This document shows, one piece after another, positions 22,556-34,500 of a stretch of DNA of 64,000 nucleotides. A model generated the notes under the pieces. The model saw only the letters and a list, made by a program, of their open reading frames with translations, ran no database searches and was not told the DNA's origin. The translations under genes and the position numbers were made by a program. Within the stretch, counting starts at the first letter, position 1. Each line of letters begins with the position of its first letter. Source of the stretch: Rhabdornis inornatus. Lineage: Eukaryota; Chordata; Aves; Passeriformes; Rhabdornithidae. Location: the NCBI GenBank assembly GCA_013397075.1, contig VWZS01002007.1:1-64000 (forward strand), written 5' to 3'.

Positions 22556-25500
22556 TAAGGAAGCTGCTTTTAAAATGTAGGGTTGTTTTTCTGTTTCCAG
22601 ATACATCTGTGAGGTTTGCAGCAGGAATATGGATGGGGCAAATATTTAAAATAGATACTACTAGCTTTCATAATCTTATCTGAGAGGCACAAATCTTTGA
22701 GACTTAACCATTTATTTTCTCCTTAGAACTGGGAGTAACACCACTGTTGGAGGTACTGAACTGAGCTCAGCTGGATTGCCTAAGGGATGAACACTCCAGA
22801 TTTAAGGTGCCATTTTCAAATTCACAGTTTTGGCTAAGTTGGCCTAAAAGAGGAGAAAACTATGCACAAATAGGGTGAGCAATAGGTAAAGAAGCACTCA
22901 TGAGGATGCACTGAAGAAGGAACAGAGGAAGTTGTTACCATGTCACTAACTAAATGAGCCACCATGTCAGGGTGATGGGAAAAGTATAAGCATGGAAAAA
23001 TCCTAGGTTGATTCTCATTCTCCTGTACTATTAAGGGAAATGAAATTTACTGTCTTCTTGATAAGTAAGCTGGATTTCATCAAAAAATATCAATTTGTAC
23101 TGCCAGTTTCTTCTCAAACAGTGTTAAATCTGTGAGGCCTTGGTTATTTAGTAACACATCAGACTATAGGAATAAAAGCTTCCTGTTTTTTTAGGTTGGA
23201 TAATATTGGATATGACCTACCATCTACTCCTCTAGAAGCAGAAGATGAAAACTTATTTACCAACTTATATAATGATCAGATTTTTTAGAATTTTCTAGAA
23301 TTTATTTGATTATTTCTCACAGAGTCAAATTTTAAAATTCCAGCCTTCTCTTTGTAAGGTCTTGTGAAAAAGATATTTGGGTATGAAATGGCTCAGTTTA
23401 ACAGCTAATGAAATACTGATTTTTTTTTTTACCAGAACATTCCCATTTGACTCCTAATAATTTTCATGAGCAGTCATTAAGGATTAAGTGAAGACTTTGG
23501 GGAGGTCTGTCTCTACGAAGTATAAAATTGCAGCTGACAGTTCTGGCTTTCTAACGGAAATGTAAATTGAAATTGAAGAGAAAAGATCACTTTTAGATTA
23601 TGGTTTGAGTAGGATTATGCTTTAAGTACCACTGGGTTTAAAACGAGAGTGGCTGACAGTATAATCTGGAAGTATTTCGCTGGCATATTGCTTAGAATAT
23701 TTTAAAAACCCTTTACTTGCTCCAGGAACTTCAGTCACCAAATCTTGTAAAAACAAAACACTAAGTGATACTGATTTTTGTCATTATTTTATCAGAAATA
23801 CCTTTCTTACTTCAATTTATTCCTTTTCCCCACACTGCAGGATTGCAAAGTGAATGCATTAGAATAAAAGGAGAATATTGTGAAGAGGTGAGGTATCCAA
23901 GAGACACAGTAGCCAGAATGTGTGTATGATCTGTGACTGTTTTGCACTGCTTTTTCTGTACAGAGCACACTTAGCAGCAGTGCAGTTGATTCCAGAAAGG
24001 GCCAAACCAGAATGGCATGAAATTGCAAATATGAGATAATGACTTCAGGCACACTCAAAAATATTAGAAAAAATCAGCCCAGTTAATTGGAGTTAATATA
24101 CCGCAAATTTTCAAATGTCTGTTAAAGCAAAATCAAGAGTGTGGCATGTAACATTTCTCTATACAGGGATTACATCCAAGAGATCCAACCACAGCAGCCT
24201 TACTGAATCTGACTCTCAAAAAGTGAGTGTAGAGAATTCAGAGCAGAGTTTGTCCTTGGAGTTTTGTTTCTCCCTTCTTGTGAGAGGTGAGACTTCTTGG
24301 CAGATTTAAAACAGTTTTGTAATGTAAGCAAAGACTAAACAATGAAAATTAATTTAAAACTTACATACTTTCAGTCAAATTAACTCCCTGCACTATGTAA
24401 TACTGTATATAAACACGGGCAAATAGTCCAAACTAACTACGGCAATTGTTCCTCAGAATACGTTTTCTGAAGGGTTATATAGACAAAAGCATGGCAAGTA
24501 AGGCCAACAATACCATTATTTAGCAGCCCATCTGTGCTGAAACTCTAGAAAGTATTATTTTCAGTGTTTCAGTATTTTAATAATGCTTTGAAATCAGTAT
24601 CAAATACTTCCAGGACAGCTTAGCACAGTAATTGAAAGAAGTTAGAATATTTTTTGTCATTATGGACTTGACTTGCCTCCCCCAGTTTCTCAGAAAGTTA
24701 TAACTGACAACTTTCTACATACAGTTGTTGGACAGCATTATACCTATCAAAGAAGTCCAAAATGCAAAGAGCATTTAGCTAATTTACAAATAGAGCTAAA
24801 CATCCCAGAAATTAAGACCTGGAAGAGAACTTCAGCTGGGGTAAATTGTCTTTACTCCTGAAGGTCTCCCTGTACCTTCTCTTACTGTGTTAAATAATTA
24901 GTCCAAAGTGCCAAATAGCAGAGTTCCATTTAACTGAAAAAAAAAACTGGCCTGGAGATTGTCACAGGAAGACAACAAGAGTCAAACAATAAAATACTTA
25001 ATTGTGTACAACAAAACGCAGGCCATGAGCCTAATTTAAAATCTTACTTTCATTATATAACTCCACAATTTGAAAGGGACAACCTGTCGTCTTGCTGTTT
25101 GAGTACCCTTCTGTGCAAAATCATGCTAGTCGGAAACCAGCAAAACTCTAGACACCCCGTAGTCTTTTGCTTTTCTTTTTCTTAGATCAAAATCCTACTT
25201 TGGTTACCTACTTTCAAGAGTGTTGTTTCCTTGTGGGCTTCACTGGCAGGGGTTTATAGAGTACAGTAGCTGTCTACGTTGTAGCAGTAGTAATGATAGA
25301 TAGGTCTTCTAATGGAGACACATTTTGCAATATCTTCTAAAAATTTTGTTCTTTACCCTCACTTCATGATTTAAATTGTTTCAAATGACTAAAATTCATA
25401 CTCAGATATCAATTGTTGAGAAGAGGTTTAGTCAGTTAGTTACCCTTTAAGATCTGAGGCTATGTGTCAATCTTCAGTACTGAATAACAGAGAATTCATC

Positions 25501-27735
25501 AAAAATATAATAAATTGTATATTCTATTTCTTGTGCAGTCTTTTGCAAATTTATGTCAAATCAGATGACTGCTCATAGGAAGTTTATGTTCCTATTAAAA
25601 ACTGAAACTTTAAAGAATTACTATTGCTGATTAAATTTATTCATTTTATGTAAGTGTAATTTTCAGTATTTGTCTAATAATGCCTCTCTTGATTCCCGTA
25701 TCTTGAGTTCCCTTAAAACAAGGATTAGACGACTCTTGGGAACCCAGATGTCAGTGAACAAAGTTCAGTAGTATTACCTTAAGGGAATTTATCCTCAACA
25801 GACACTGGTACTCTTCTAAAAATGTTGATGTTAGATGAGATGTTATGGAACACAAAGTAATTTCTCTCTGTACATAGTAAGACACACATACTTTGGAATC
25901 TTAAATTAAAGCCCTGGCTTCAGACATGCTGGTACCAATTCACCCAATAATACATCAGCTGACCTTCTCCATTTCCTCCCTGCTAATTGCACAGCCAGTC
26001 TCTAAATTACTTAGTTGGTGTTGTGAAACTAACATCTCTTCATCTAATTCTGTGGAAATGTGGAAATCCATTTGATCTTAACGTCATGAGGATAGCGTGG
26101 CTTCGTTTGAGAGCAGAGTATGAGACAGCAGCAGTCTGAAAAGACTTCCTTGCTTTTCCCAACTCTTTCACTCTCCCACTAAATGGCCTGTGCCAAATAC
26201 TTTTGTTTTTTCATCTTTAAATTGAAACTCATAGCAGCTGCAGTTAACATAACTAATTTCATTAATATATCTCTGTGAGATATGCTAATGAAAATCTGTT
26301 GTGGTAAAACAGTTGTGGCTCTTTTTTATGTGCCTGACTGGAATCTTAAAATACTACAGTTCTCAGTTGTTACAGGTGGAAGTTATTTAGCAACCTGTTG
26401 CTGTTTTCAGATTTGTTAAGGAGTTGAATACTGTCAAGAAGAGTTGTACCATTTCATTGCTGACATTATAACCTATTGGGGTTGTTTCTGGTGGCAACCC
26501 CTGATCTTTTATCTGTTTTTTTATAAACCGTGCCATGACTGTACATCAGAAAAGTCGCAGATGACCAGTATCTTAGAACATGTGATGGATTTTGACTTTG
26601 ACTGATGTTGGTCTAATATGCAAAAATATGCTCAAAGGAAAACATTAATGGCACCAACACTTGATGGTGTTAATATAATCCAAAAAAGTGATCTCCTGGG
26701 CCATGTGTTGATGCAGGTTACTTGGCATGGGGTTCTAGCACATAATATACCCACAGTATAAGGGTATGCAGGGCTATTTGCTTGCATCTCTAGCTTAAAT
26801 CCTGAATTGTTCTTTTTCTAGCAAATCAATATTCACAGGGTGAAGGGACAAAAAGGGTTGTACAACACCATGTATAGCCTGCAAAAGAAATGAGCATCTT
26901 GTAAAAATATAAATGTTCCTCTTTCAAGGGTGTGTATTCATTCCTCATAGCATTTATGTATCCATTATGATAAGACACGAAAAGGAAAAGGATCAGCTTT
27001 GGTTGTTCAGAGAGCATTGATGTAACTTCTGCCCTCAATTTTTAATAGTTAGAAGGCCAGATGCGTGGGGAGAGGAGATGCAGCTGAGCTCAGTGACAGT
27101 CTGAGAAGTGTTGATATGAGTAGCAGCATGCATGGTGCACCATTTGGGTGGAATGAGTTGGATGATGACTCATCCCAGACTTCAGTAATATCACATGGCG
27201 TCAGAAGGATTGTTATGAGAACTTGTTACACTGGACAAATGATTTACACATATTTCTTTGAAGCAGTTTCCCTAAATTGTATACAGAACTTGCATAGAAA
27301 TCTCTGGAGCAGAAATCCCTTTTGCACCTTGGAAGCACAGAGAAACTTTACCATGATTATGAAATTGGACATGAGGATTTACAGAGACAATATGCTTTAT
27401 TCATCCCATTCATCAGAGAGCCTTGAACACTGTACAGAGCTCACAGCCATCACCTGGGAGGTCTCATTTCCTCTCTTCAGAGGAAGGTTGGAGGACAGGC
27501 TGCCTGGCTGCCCATGAAGGCATCAGGACCATTTGCGTTGCATTTCACAGGCAAGTCAGGTAGGTGGTACTGCAAATATCCAGGAAGTTCAAACACTATG
27601 AATTGGCACTTCAAAAGAATGAAAAGTGGTCACCCCCAAACAATTTAAAAGATACCTTGAGATGTGTCTCAATAATAACAACGTGACCTAACAAGAATTC
27701 CATCATTGAAGACCTGTGGAGCCTTCCAGAGATTT

Positions 27736-27837
27736 ATTAATGTAATGTAATGTAATGTAATGTAATGTAATGTAATGTAATGTAATGTAATTAATGCCAT
27801 GTAATGTAATGCCATGTAATGTAATGCCATGTAATGT
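27736..27837. repeat. Pentamer (TGTAA)n grading into a 15-base repeat
   Basis: Ten perfect TGTAA units run from 27741 to 27790. They are followed by three copies of a 15-base unit GCCATGTAATGTAAT, itself made of a variant plus the pentamer. The tract is multiple-of-five throughout, so it leaves a repetitive open frame on the minus strand (HYMAL/HYITL units) with no coding meaning. Confidence 0.95.
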
Positions 27838-29224
27838 GTCACCTTTGCAGAATCACTGCAGGAGCAGCCAGAGCACCTTGTTCGCCTTAGACCCCGTCTA
27901 TGGTTGGTGAATGGTGTTTCAGAAATTACTGATAGTACAACAAGGTGCTCAGAAGTAAATTTCATCCTTATGTATTTAGTTCAGATCAGTATGAAATAAA
28001 TTGTTTAAGTGCAGTTACTGTGAGACACTGACAGGACTTGGGCTCAGATTGCCTTGAAAAAATTTACGGTAAATTTGTTCATGAGAATTTTGAGCGTTCT
28101 CCAGAACTGTGGTCTAGTTCTGATCTCCCTGTAGTTTGTGCCTGAGAGAGTAACTCCACTCAATCAGAGACCTAATACCAGCATATACCTGTCAAATGGG
28201 AACAAAAGTAGACCATGACTTTCCATTTATGTTTTTTCTAATTGTTTTATTTAATTTCACTTGTCAGGACAAAAAAGACCTGGCAATAAACCTAAACCTA
28301 TTTGTAAATTTGACACCAGATGCTTTTCCAAATTCATCATTTTACAAGTGGACTTTCTATTTAAATTAAGTAAAGATTTTTGTCAAATTAATGAAAAAAA
28401 TAGGACAGAGTATTCTTCAGGAAAAAGAATGAGGTAACTGTAAATAGATGTGGTTTAGTTTTGGAGGAGAAAAGATACATATACATAGCAGGAAATGACA
28501 GAGCACAGCAATTGTTGTGGCTGCAAGGGCAGTGTGTTCAGTATATGACATTACAGGGGACAAAAGGATTAAGACTAGAATTAAAAGAAAAAAGAAAAGC
28601 AGATTCTTTTGTTATCATGGATTAGCAAGCCTCCTTGAAATATAGGGAAAAATATTCTTGTATACTTTTGTCCAAACTATCAACACAGCCATATAATAAT
28701 GCCTAAATTATTTCTTAATTAAAAACCAATTTTATTAATAAATCAGTGTTGCTAATAAAACAGCCAGCTCCAGAGAAGTTCTTGCCTAAAACTTTCAACA
28801 TCCCAAATAATGCATGATTAAGTACAAGTGGACAGACACTCAGGTTTTTGTTTCTCCTAAATGATAAAACTGCATCTGCAATGAGCAAACATTTCATTAA
28901 AATATCCTTTTTTTCTCTCCTGAAACTTGCAGGGAGACGAGATGATACTGATCTGCATGGAGAGTCATCTATCAAGCAGTTGTTAGTAGCTAAGTAGCCA
29001 AATGTAGTGGAGAGAAATGATACTATAAAGGCAACTCAAAACTGTCCAAACATGAGGACTATTGGCTGTACATTTGAGTAAATCTATGCAAAATAAAAGC
29101 CTAGAAAAACAAAACTCTTTGATCTCAATATGTTTCATGCAGAAATCCACTCTGAAAGGGGAGTCAAGAGTTCATAGCATATTCTTCCTCATTTACTCTG
29201 GCAATTTAACTAGCAGATGCTGAA

Positions 29225-29560
29225 TTGAGCTCAGCCCAGAACCAGATGGTATTCATCCAGGACTTCTAAAGGAAGTAGTAAAATTATTAACTATGATGTG
29301 CAATCTATTGTTTAGAACTTCGTTGTTGCCAGGGGGAAAAAATTGTGTAAATGTGATGCCAGTGTTTAAAAAGGACTCCAGGGGAGCTAAACACTTGGAA
29401 TTTTGAGCCAGTCTGTAAGCCTGGCATTCAGAGAAGGAAAACTGATGAGGACTCTAATAACAGATAAAAATCTCTGGACAAAATTGTAAGGGAAAGCTGC
29501 ACCTTCCACATTCAGACCCCTGAGCATGTGAACAAGGTGATCCAGTTTGTTTTAAACAGT
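29225..29560 (+). mobile_element. Ancient CR1/L3-like LINE fragment, reverse-transcriptase region
   Basis: Conceptual translation, with frame breaks, gives PDGIHPGLLKE, then LLFRTSLLP, then VNVMPVFKKDSRG. This follows the order of the reverse-transcriptase segment of old vertebrate CR1/L3-type LINEs (PDGIHPRVLKEL ... NVMPVFKKGSRGDPGNYRPVSL). A downstream stretch near 29526-29550 (GCATGTGAACAAGGTGATCC) matches the later part of the same ORF. It is clearly decayed and older than the CR1 tails in the window. Confidence 0.62.
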
Positions 29561-31118
29561 AGCTCCACAGTTGCTGGGATTTGCACAGAATATCATTCCC
29601 TCACACATTCTGCTCTTGCTTTTGGTTGAAATTAGTACCTTCTGGAGTTTGTCATAGCTCAGTACTTATCCCTCAGCTCTTGAAGCCTGTGCTGCACGTG
29701 CTGTCTCCTACCACTGTGTTCTGGGCTCCTTTGCTGTCTGCACAGCACACAAAGCCAGCTGTGGCCAGTGCAGCCTGGTTCCATTTGCCTTTCTGCCAAC
29801 TCTGTGAAGCCTCCAGCCGTGGCTGCTGGCCTCATTGGCTTCATCCATCACACGTGCTTAGCAAGCATGTCTTGACACTGAAGTAACATCCCTTGGGTTG
29901 GGGCTCAGTGAGGGGCTCCTGCTGTTGTGGGGAAGCTGGTTCTTCACCTTGTCCCACATATGTTTGAGACTGATACGAGAGACCTGCACTGGCTTTACAG
30001 TGTTAGTCCTGTCCTGCAGCCCTGGCCAGCCTCTCACACCCTGAGAGCAAGGTGGTCAGTGGGACCATGCAGTGGTATGGACCACTGATGGCCCACTGCA
30101 TTCAGGACCCCCAGAGGTACAAAGGATAATTGAGGAATTAGAACTTTCAATGTAACTTTTCAATCTACTTTCCTACATACCTATTCCCATTATTCATACT
30201 ATAAAGCAAAGCTGGCAAGATTGGAAAAGAAAGCCAGGCTTTCCAGTCTGTGTATATCAGCTTTGAGGGGTCAGGACTTGTTATAAAGAATCTGTTACTT
30301 CTCTGCCTTTAAGTAAAAGGGATTTTAAATGTGAAATAAGTTTTTCATTCAATTGTAGAAAAGATTAATTTCTAATATTAATTTCCATTTCTGGCCATAA
30401 ACAAGCTATATACTAGAAAGTAAAAGCCCATGACTTTGTGAAAACACCAGTGAGGACGATGCTTATGTATTAAAAAAGTAGAACTTTTAAACCATCAAGA
30501 TTTTTGTGTTTTCCACTGGTGTGTTACTAATGTGCCACAATTTATCAGTTTTATCAAGTTTGCCAAGTCATATACAAGTTCTTGCACAGAAGAAATTTAT
30601 AGGCTTCTGTTTATATTAGCTGACAATTCTAATATACTCTTATAAGATTTGATCCACTAAGTGAAATTAGTGAGTTCTTCTATTGATTTGCTGGGGTGTG
30701 GATCAAGAACATACAGCACTTTTGTATGAAACTAAGCACTTGGCCAAATGAGATAAATGTAGCTGCTTTTATTTTTCTGAATCTACCCTATCTTCAGTTT
30801 ACTCTGAAAAATATGAAGACAAGAATAATTTCCATGTAAGGAATGCAAAATCTGCACTATGTTTTTCTCTTCTCTGCCCTTTTATTAAACAACTCTTACC
30901 ATTTTAAATGTTAGTTGAGAGACAGATTTATCACTCTCCTCACTCACCAAGTCTCATTTATAGGCTGTGACATAACAGGCTGACTCTGAGCAATATTGCA
31001 GAGACATGAGTAGAAGCAATCTTGCAAGGGGTTAATGCTGTAATCTTTTTCTAGCCTGTTTATAATCCCAACAGTAGTGCAGTAACAGAAGAGGGTGGAT
31101 CTAAAAAGTGCCGGAGGG

Positions 31119-31157
31119 ATGTGTGTGTGTGAGTGTGTGTGTGTGAGTGTGGATGTG
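31119..31157. repeat. (TG)n dinucleotide repeat upstream of CCKAR
   Basis: Runs of TG interrupted by GA lie about 245-280 bases upstream of the CCKAR start codon. Alternating purine-pyrimidine tracts like this can adopt Z-DNA and vary in length between individuals. A regulatory role is speculative. Confidence 0.85.
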
Positions 31158-31338
31158 CACACACGCTTTGCTTTTCTGAACTGCCGTGTGTGCCCCTGGA
31201 ATAAATCTTGTTCAGACAGAACAGGTCTCTGTGTGCTGGGTGCTCCTGCCAGAGAGTCAGAACAGCTTCCTTGCACAGCTGCCTCTCCTGTATTTCTTCT
31301 AGAGACTTCATTCAGAAACGTGTTTGTTTACTGAAAGC

Positions 31339-31414
31339 ATGGGCAGGTAGTTACAAACCCACCTTCTTCTTCATCAAAGCTAACCTGTGGATGCTGCAGA
31401 ATGGAAATAGTTGA
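31339..31414 (+). promoter_or_regulatory. Upstream AUGs/uORFs in the presumed CCKAR leader
   Basis: ATG 31339 opens a 3-codon uORF ending in TAG at 31350. ATG 31391 opens a 7-codon frame (MLQNGNS) that ends at 31414, inside the CCKAR coding sequence and out of frame with it. The 31391 ATG has T at -3 (weak context) while the CCKAR ATG has A at -3 and G at +4. These matter only if the mRNA starts upstream of 31339. Confidence 0.5.
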
Positions 31415-31524
31415 TGCTAGCAGCTTCCTTGGGAATGGTACCAACATTACTGACTTCCTCTGTGATATCATCTTGGAAAATGACACTTTTTTCTGTGTGG
31501 AAGATGTACCTTATCCTTCTAAAG
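31401..31524 (+). CDS. CCKAR: CCKAR exon 1 coding part (residues 1-41)
   Basis: It encodes the extracellular N-terminus, starting MEIVDASSFLGNGTNIT and ending PYPSK plus one base. The donor is AAAG|GTATGT. It holds three NxT sequons (N12, N15, N27) and two cysteines. This is the least conserved exon compared with mammals, as expected for an extracellular tail. Confidence 0.93.
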
Positions 31525-34500
31525 GTATGTATGGAAACTTGATTTTTTTCCAGGGAGTTTTAGTCCTAACTGGATGTAGAGATAGTATAGAAAGAAAGAG
31601 CTATGCAAGGCATTTTCTCTGAGAGACTGCAAAATCAACTGCTTGCTTTTAAATTAGCATGATAAACAGGCAGGAAAAAATTTAGTATGTGCTGGTTTTC
31701 CAAGTTCAGAATTGAACTAGGACAAAATTTGGATATAATGGAAAACTAAAAAGTAACACGTTGGAGCACAAAATGCAAACATCTCTGCTAAGGACTTGGA
31801 GAAACTTGATTTTTACTCAATTCAATAATAATGGAGTGATCAGATCTGATACCATGTATGAAAGTGATTTAATATGAAATTATAGCACTCTGAAGCTGAA
31901 AAAAAATCCATATATTAAAGTGTCTTTTGATTGCTTGATCTTTGATCTTTTCTTACTTTTGCATAAAATAGGATCTCCCATGGTAAGTGGTGCACAGTAA
32001 GCAGCATGAGAAGCACATGCTTTAAGAAGTTGTATTTTACTCTCCAAATGTACATTGTATTGCTTACCTTGTAATTTAATGCTATGCAATTTAGGTAGCT
32101 CAGAATACATTTAAGAATTTCAGCACTTTCACTGATTTTGCATTAGTGTAAAGACATAAATCTTCGTAAAATTGAATACAGAAAGGTTTTTACCTTTTGG
32201 TTAAAGGTTGAAATATATAATATTAATCTGAGTTGAATACTGTGTAACTGATCTTTTCTTGTGATAATTTTCAGATTTGCATCAGATAATGCGGATTCTG
32301 CTGTATTGCTTGATATTTCTGCTCAGCATTTTGGGGAATGTTCTGGTGATTATGGTGCTGATAAGAAACAAGCGGATGAGAACAGTCACCAATATATTTC
32401 TCCTGTCACTAGCAGTCAGCGACCTGATGCTCTGCCTTTTCTGCATGCCTTTCACCCTCATTCCCAACCTGCTAAAAGATTTTATTTTTGGAAGTGCTGT
32501 TTGCAAAACTGCCACTTACTTCATGGGTAAGTCTGGGAAGTTTATACCTATTTTGAAGACTGACTAATGAGACATGTGAGAAGGTATTTAAAGACCTATA
32601 GAAGGCTGATTGTTACCATCCACCATTGAAGTTACCAGTATTATGAAGAAACAGCTTTGTAGTGCAAATCTTCATGGTTCTGGTGTCCTTGGTCTGATAC
32701 AGCAAAATACAGAGGCACACACTTAACTTTATTGACATACAGAAGTGTTTTACTGGATGTGAAGATGTTGCATGATCAAACTTTAATGAAGAACCCAGCA
32801 CATGCACTTGCTTACCCATCACTGACAAGATTCTTACCAGTGTTCAGATCACCCACCAGAAATGATGGGCTTGTACAGCCTCAGTAAGGGCAGATTTTAC
32901 CCACAAATTTTTGGCAGCAGTGATACATAAAAAAGAAAGGAGAAATAGGCCAAAGTAGGTGTAATTTTTCAGAGCTGGAAGCTGGAGCAAGTACTCTTTG
33001 AGGACAGACCCAGTATGATCAGAGCTCACCAGAAGACCATAAAACACGGATAAAGATTTTAGAGGATGACTTTAAGAAGCATCACTTTTGTACGCCTTGC
33101 CATACTCCTTCTGGTTATGGAGCCAGGAGCTAGGAGTTTCAAAATATCTGGGTTGTGTATGTGTGTGTAAATTGTTTTTGTCTCACTTTAATATTTCCTC
33201 TGCATTTGCTTGTTTCTTAACCAAAAAAACCCAAACAAACGAAAGAAAACAAAACCAACCAAACAAAAGAAAAAGAAAAATAAAAAGAGAAAAAGAAAAA
33301 GAAAAAGAAAAAGAAAAAGAAAAAGAAAAAGAAAAAGAAAAAGAAAAAGAAAAAGAAGAAAAAAGAAAAAAGAAGAAAAAAGAAAAAAAAGATAAAAGAT
33401 AAAAGAAAAAGAAGAAAAGAAGGAGAACATTATGTAAAGTTTTTGCCGCTCTGGGAGACCCTTAGTTGATTACAGAAACCTCAGGTCCCCTTTCAACCCA
33501 TGCCCTTGAGAACTTTGATGTAATGTGAAAGTACACACCTAAAGTGTGCGAATGGGAAATCAACATATTTTTGTAGATAAAACCAATAAAACTAAAGGCC
33601 ATGTTTAAACAATTATAATGAATTGCTGGCAAAAATACCATAAAACATTACTGAAGCATTGTCATCTTCCTCTTATTGCACACAGTGTAAATTACTTTAT
33701 AAAAAATCCAGTGAAACAGACCAACATAAAGTTTCTCATTATGAAGCTGTTTTATTTTAAGAATGTGAAGAATTCCCACTAAAGGCTCAGGTAACAGAGA
33801 CATCACCTGACAAACAGACACTGACAACCATTGCATCAACTATGCTCAAGTTTTCATTTTAATATGTAGGAAGATAAATTTTCCATTACAGATTATTTCT
33901 GTAAAGCAAACTGTAACAATATTGGCATGTTATAGTCTGACCCACATTCACAAAATAAAAGCTCATTCACTGAAAGAAAAAATTGTGGCAAAGTTAAGAA
34001 GAAATATTTATAATTCTACATTGGTGAACTTGGGTACCTCAATGAGAGAAACACAGAAAAACTGCACTGTATTTGATAAAATCTGAACAGAAGAAATTAA
34101 GGGTACTCGAAGGACAAACATTTTGCTTCATGACTTCATTTCTCCTTGTTTGTAACTCCATTAGCATCTAATTAAAAAGTTGTAATAGATTTAACTCTCT
34201 TGAATGAGAAAATCAGATCACAAGTCAAGCAGGACACTCAAAAAATTGAAGCAATAGAAAAGGGACTGTGAACATCTGTGTTAAAAGAGTAATTAACTGA
34301 TTTAAAATGCTTTGTTTGAATTTCAGTGTAATTAGTGGAATGAATAAACGACAGCAGTGAAGAGAATAATTAGGAGTAAAATTGTCTTCTTTCCCTGTTA
34401 CCAGGATTTTATGGTTTGACAGACTGTGGTTTTTTCTCAGACTTTTGGAGTAAGAGAAGCACAGAGCAGGAATATTAGTCTGAGGCAGTCTGGAGACCCG

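Larger units (their letters stand above)
14661..31118. other. Intergenic region between TBC1D19 and CCKAR
   Basis: About 16.5 kb with no gene I can support. It holds CR1 fragments at 19946-20042 and 22300-22555, an ancient LINE fragment at 29225-29560, an A/C-rich simple repeat at 17991-18178 and a TGTAA repeat at 27736-27837. The rest is AT-rich unique-looking sequence. The 29560-30130 part is more GC-rich and has no recognised content. Regulatory elements for CCKAR would be expected here but cannot be called from sequence alone. Confidence 0.7.

Noticed and set aside
23190..23230. Possible CR1 tail (AGGTTGGATAATATTGGATA)
   Set aside because: The match to a CR1 end is short and broken, so I do not call it.
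27065..27517. 150-codon plus-strand open frame, the longest not explained by a known gene
   Set aside because: It begins with GTG, not ATG, shows no domain or family I recognise, and has no visible splice or promoter context. Chance or an unrecognised decayed repeat is more likely.
27669..27965. 98-codon minus-strand frame with HYMAL/HYITL repeats
   Set aside because: It is a translation of the TGTAA microsatellite.
31208..31414. 68-codon frame upstream of and overlapping CCKAR
   Set aside because: Only the last seven codons follow an in-frame ATG with possible meaning (the overlapping uORF); the rest is untranslated leader or promoter.
33188..33430. Lys/Arg-rich and Phe/Leu-rich open frames in CCKAR intron 2
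   Set aside because: They are translations of the (GAAAAA)n simple repeat.
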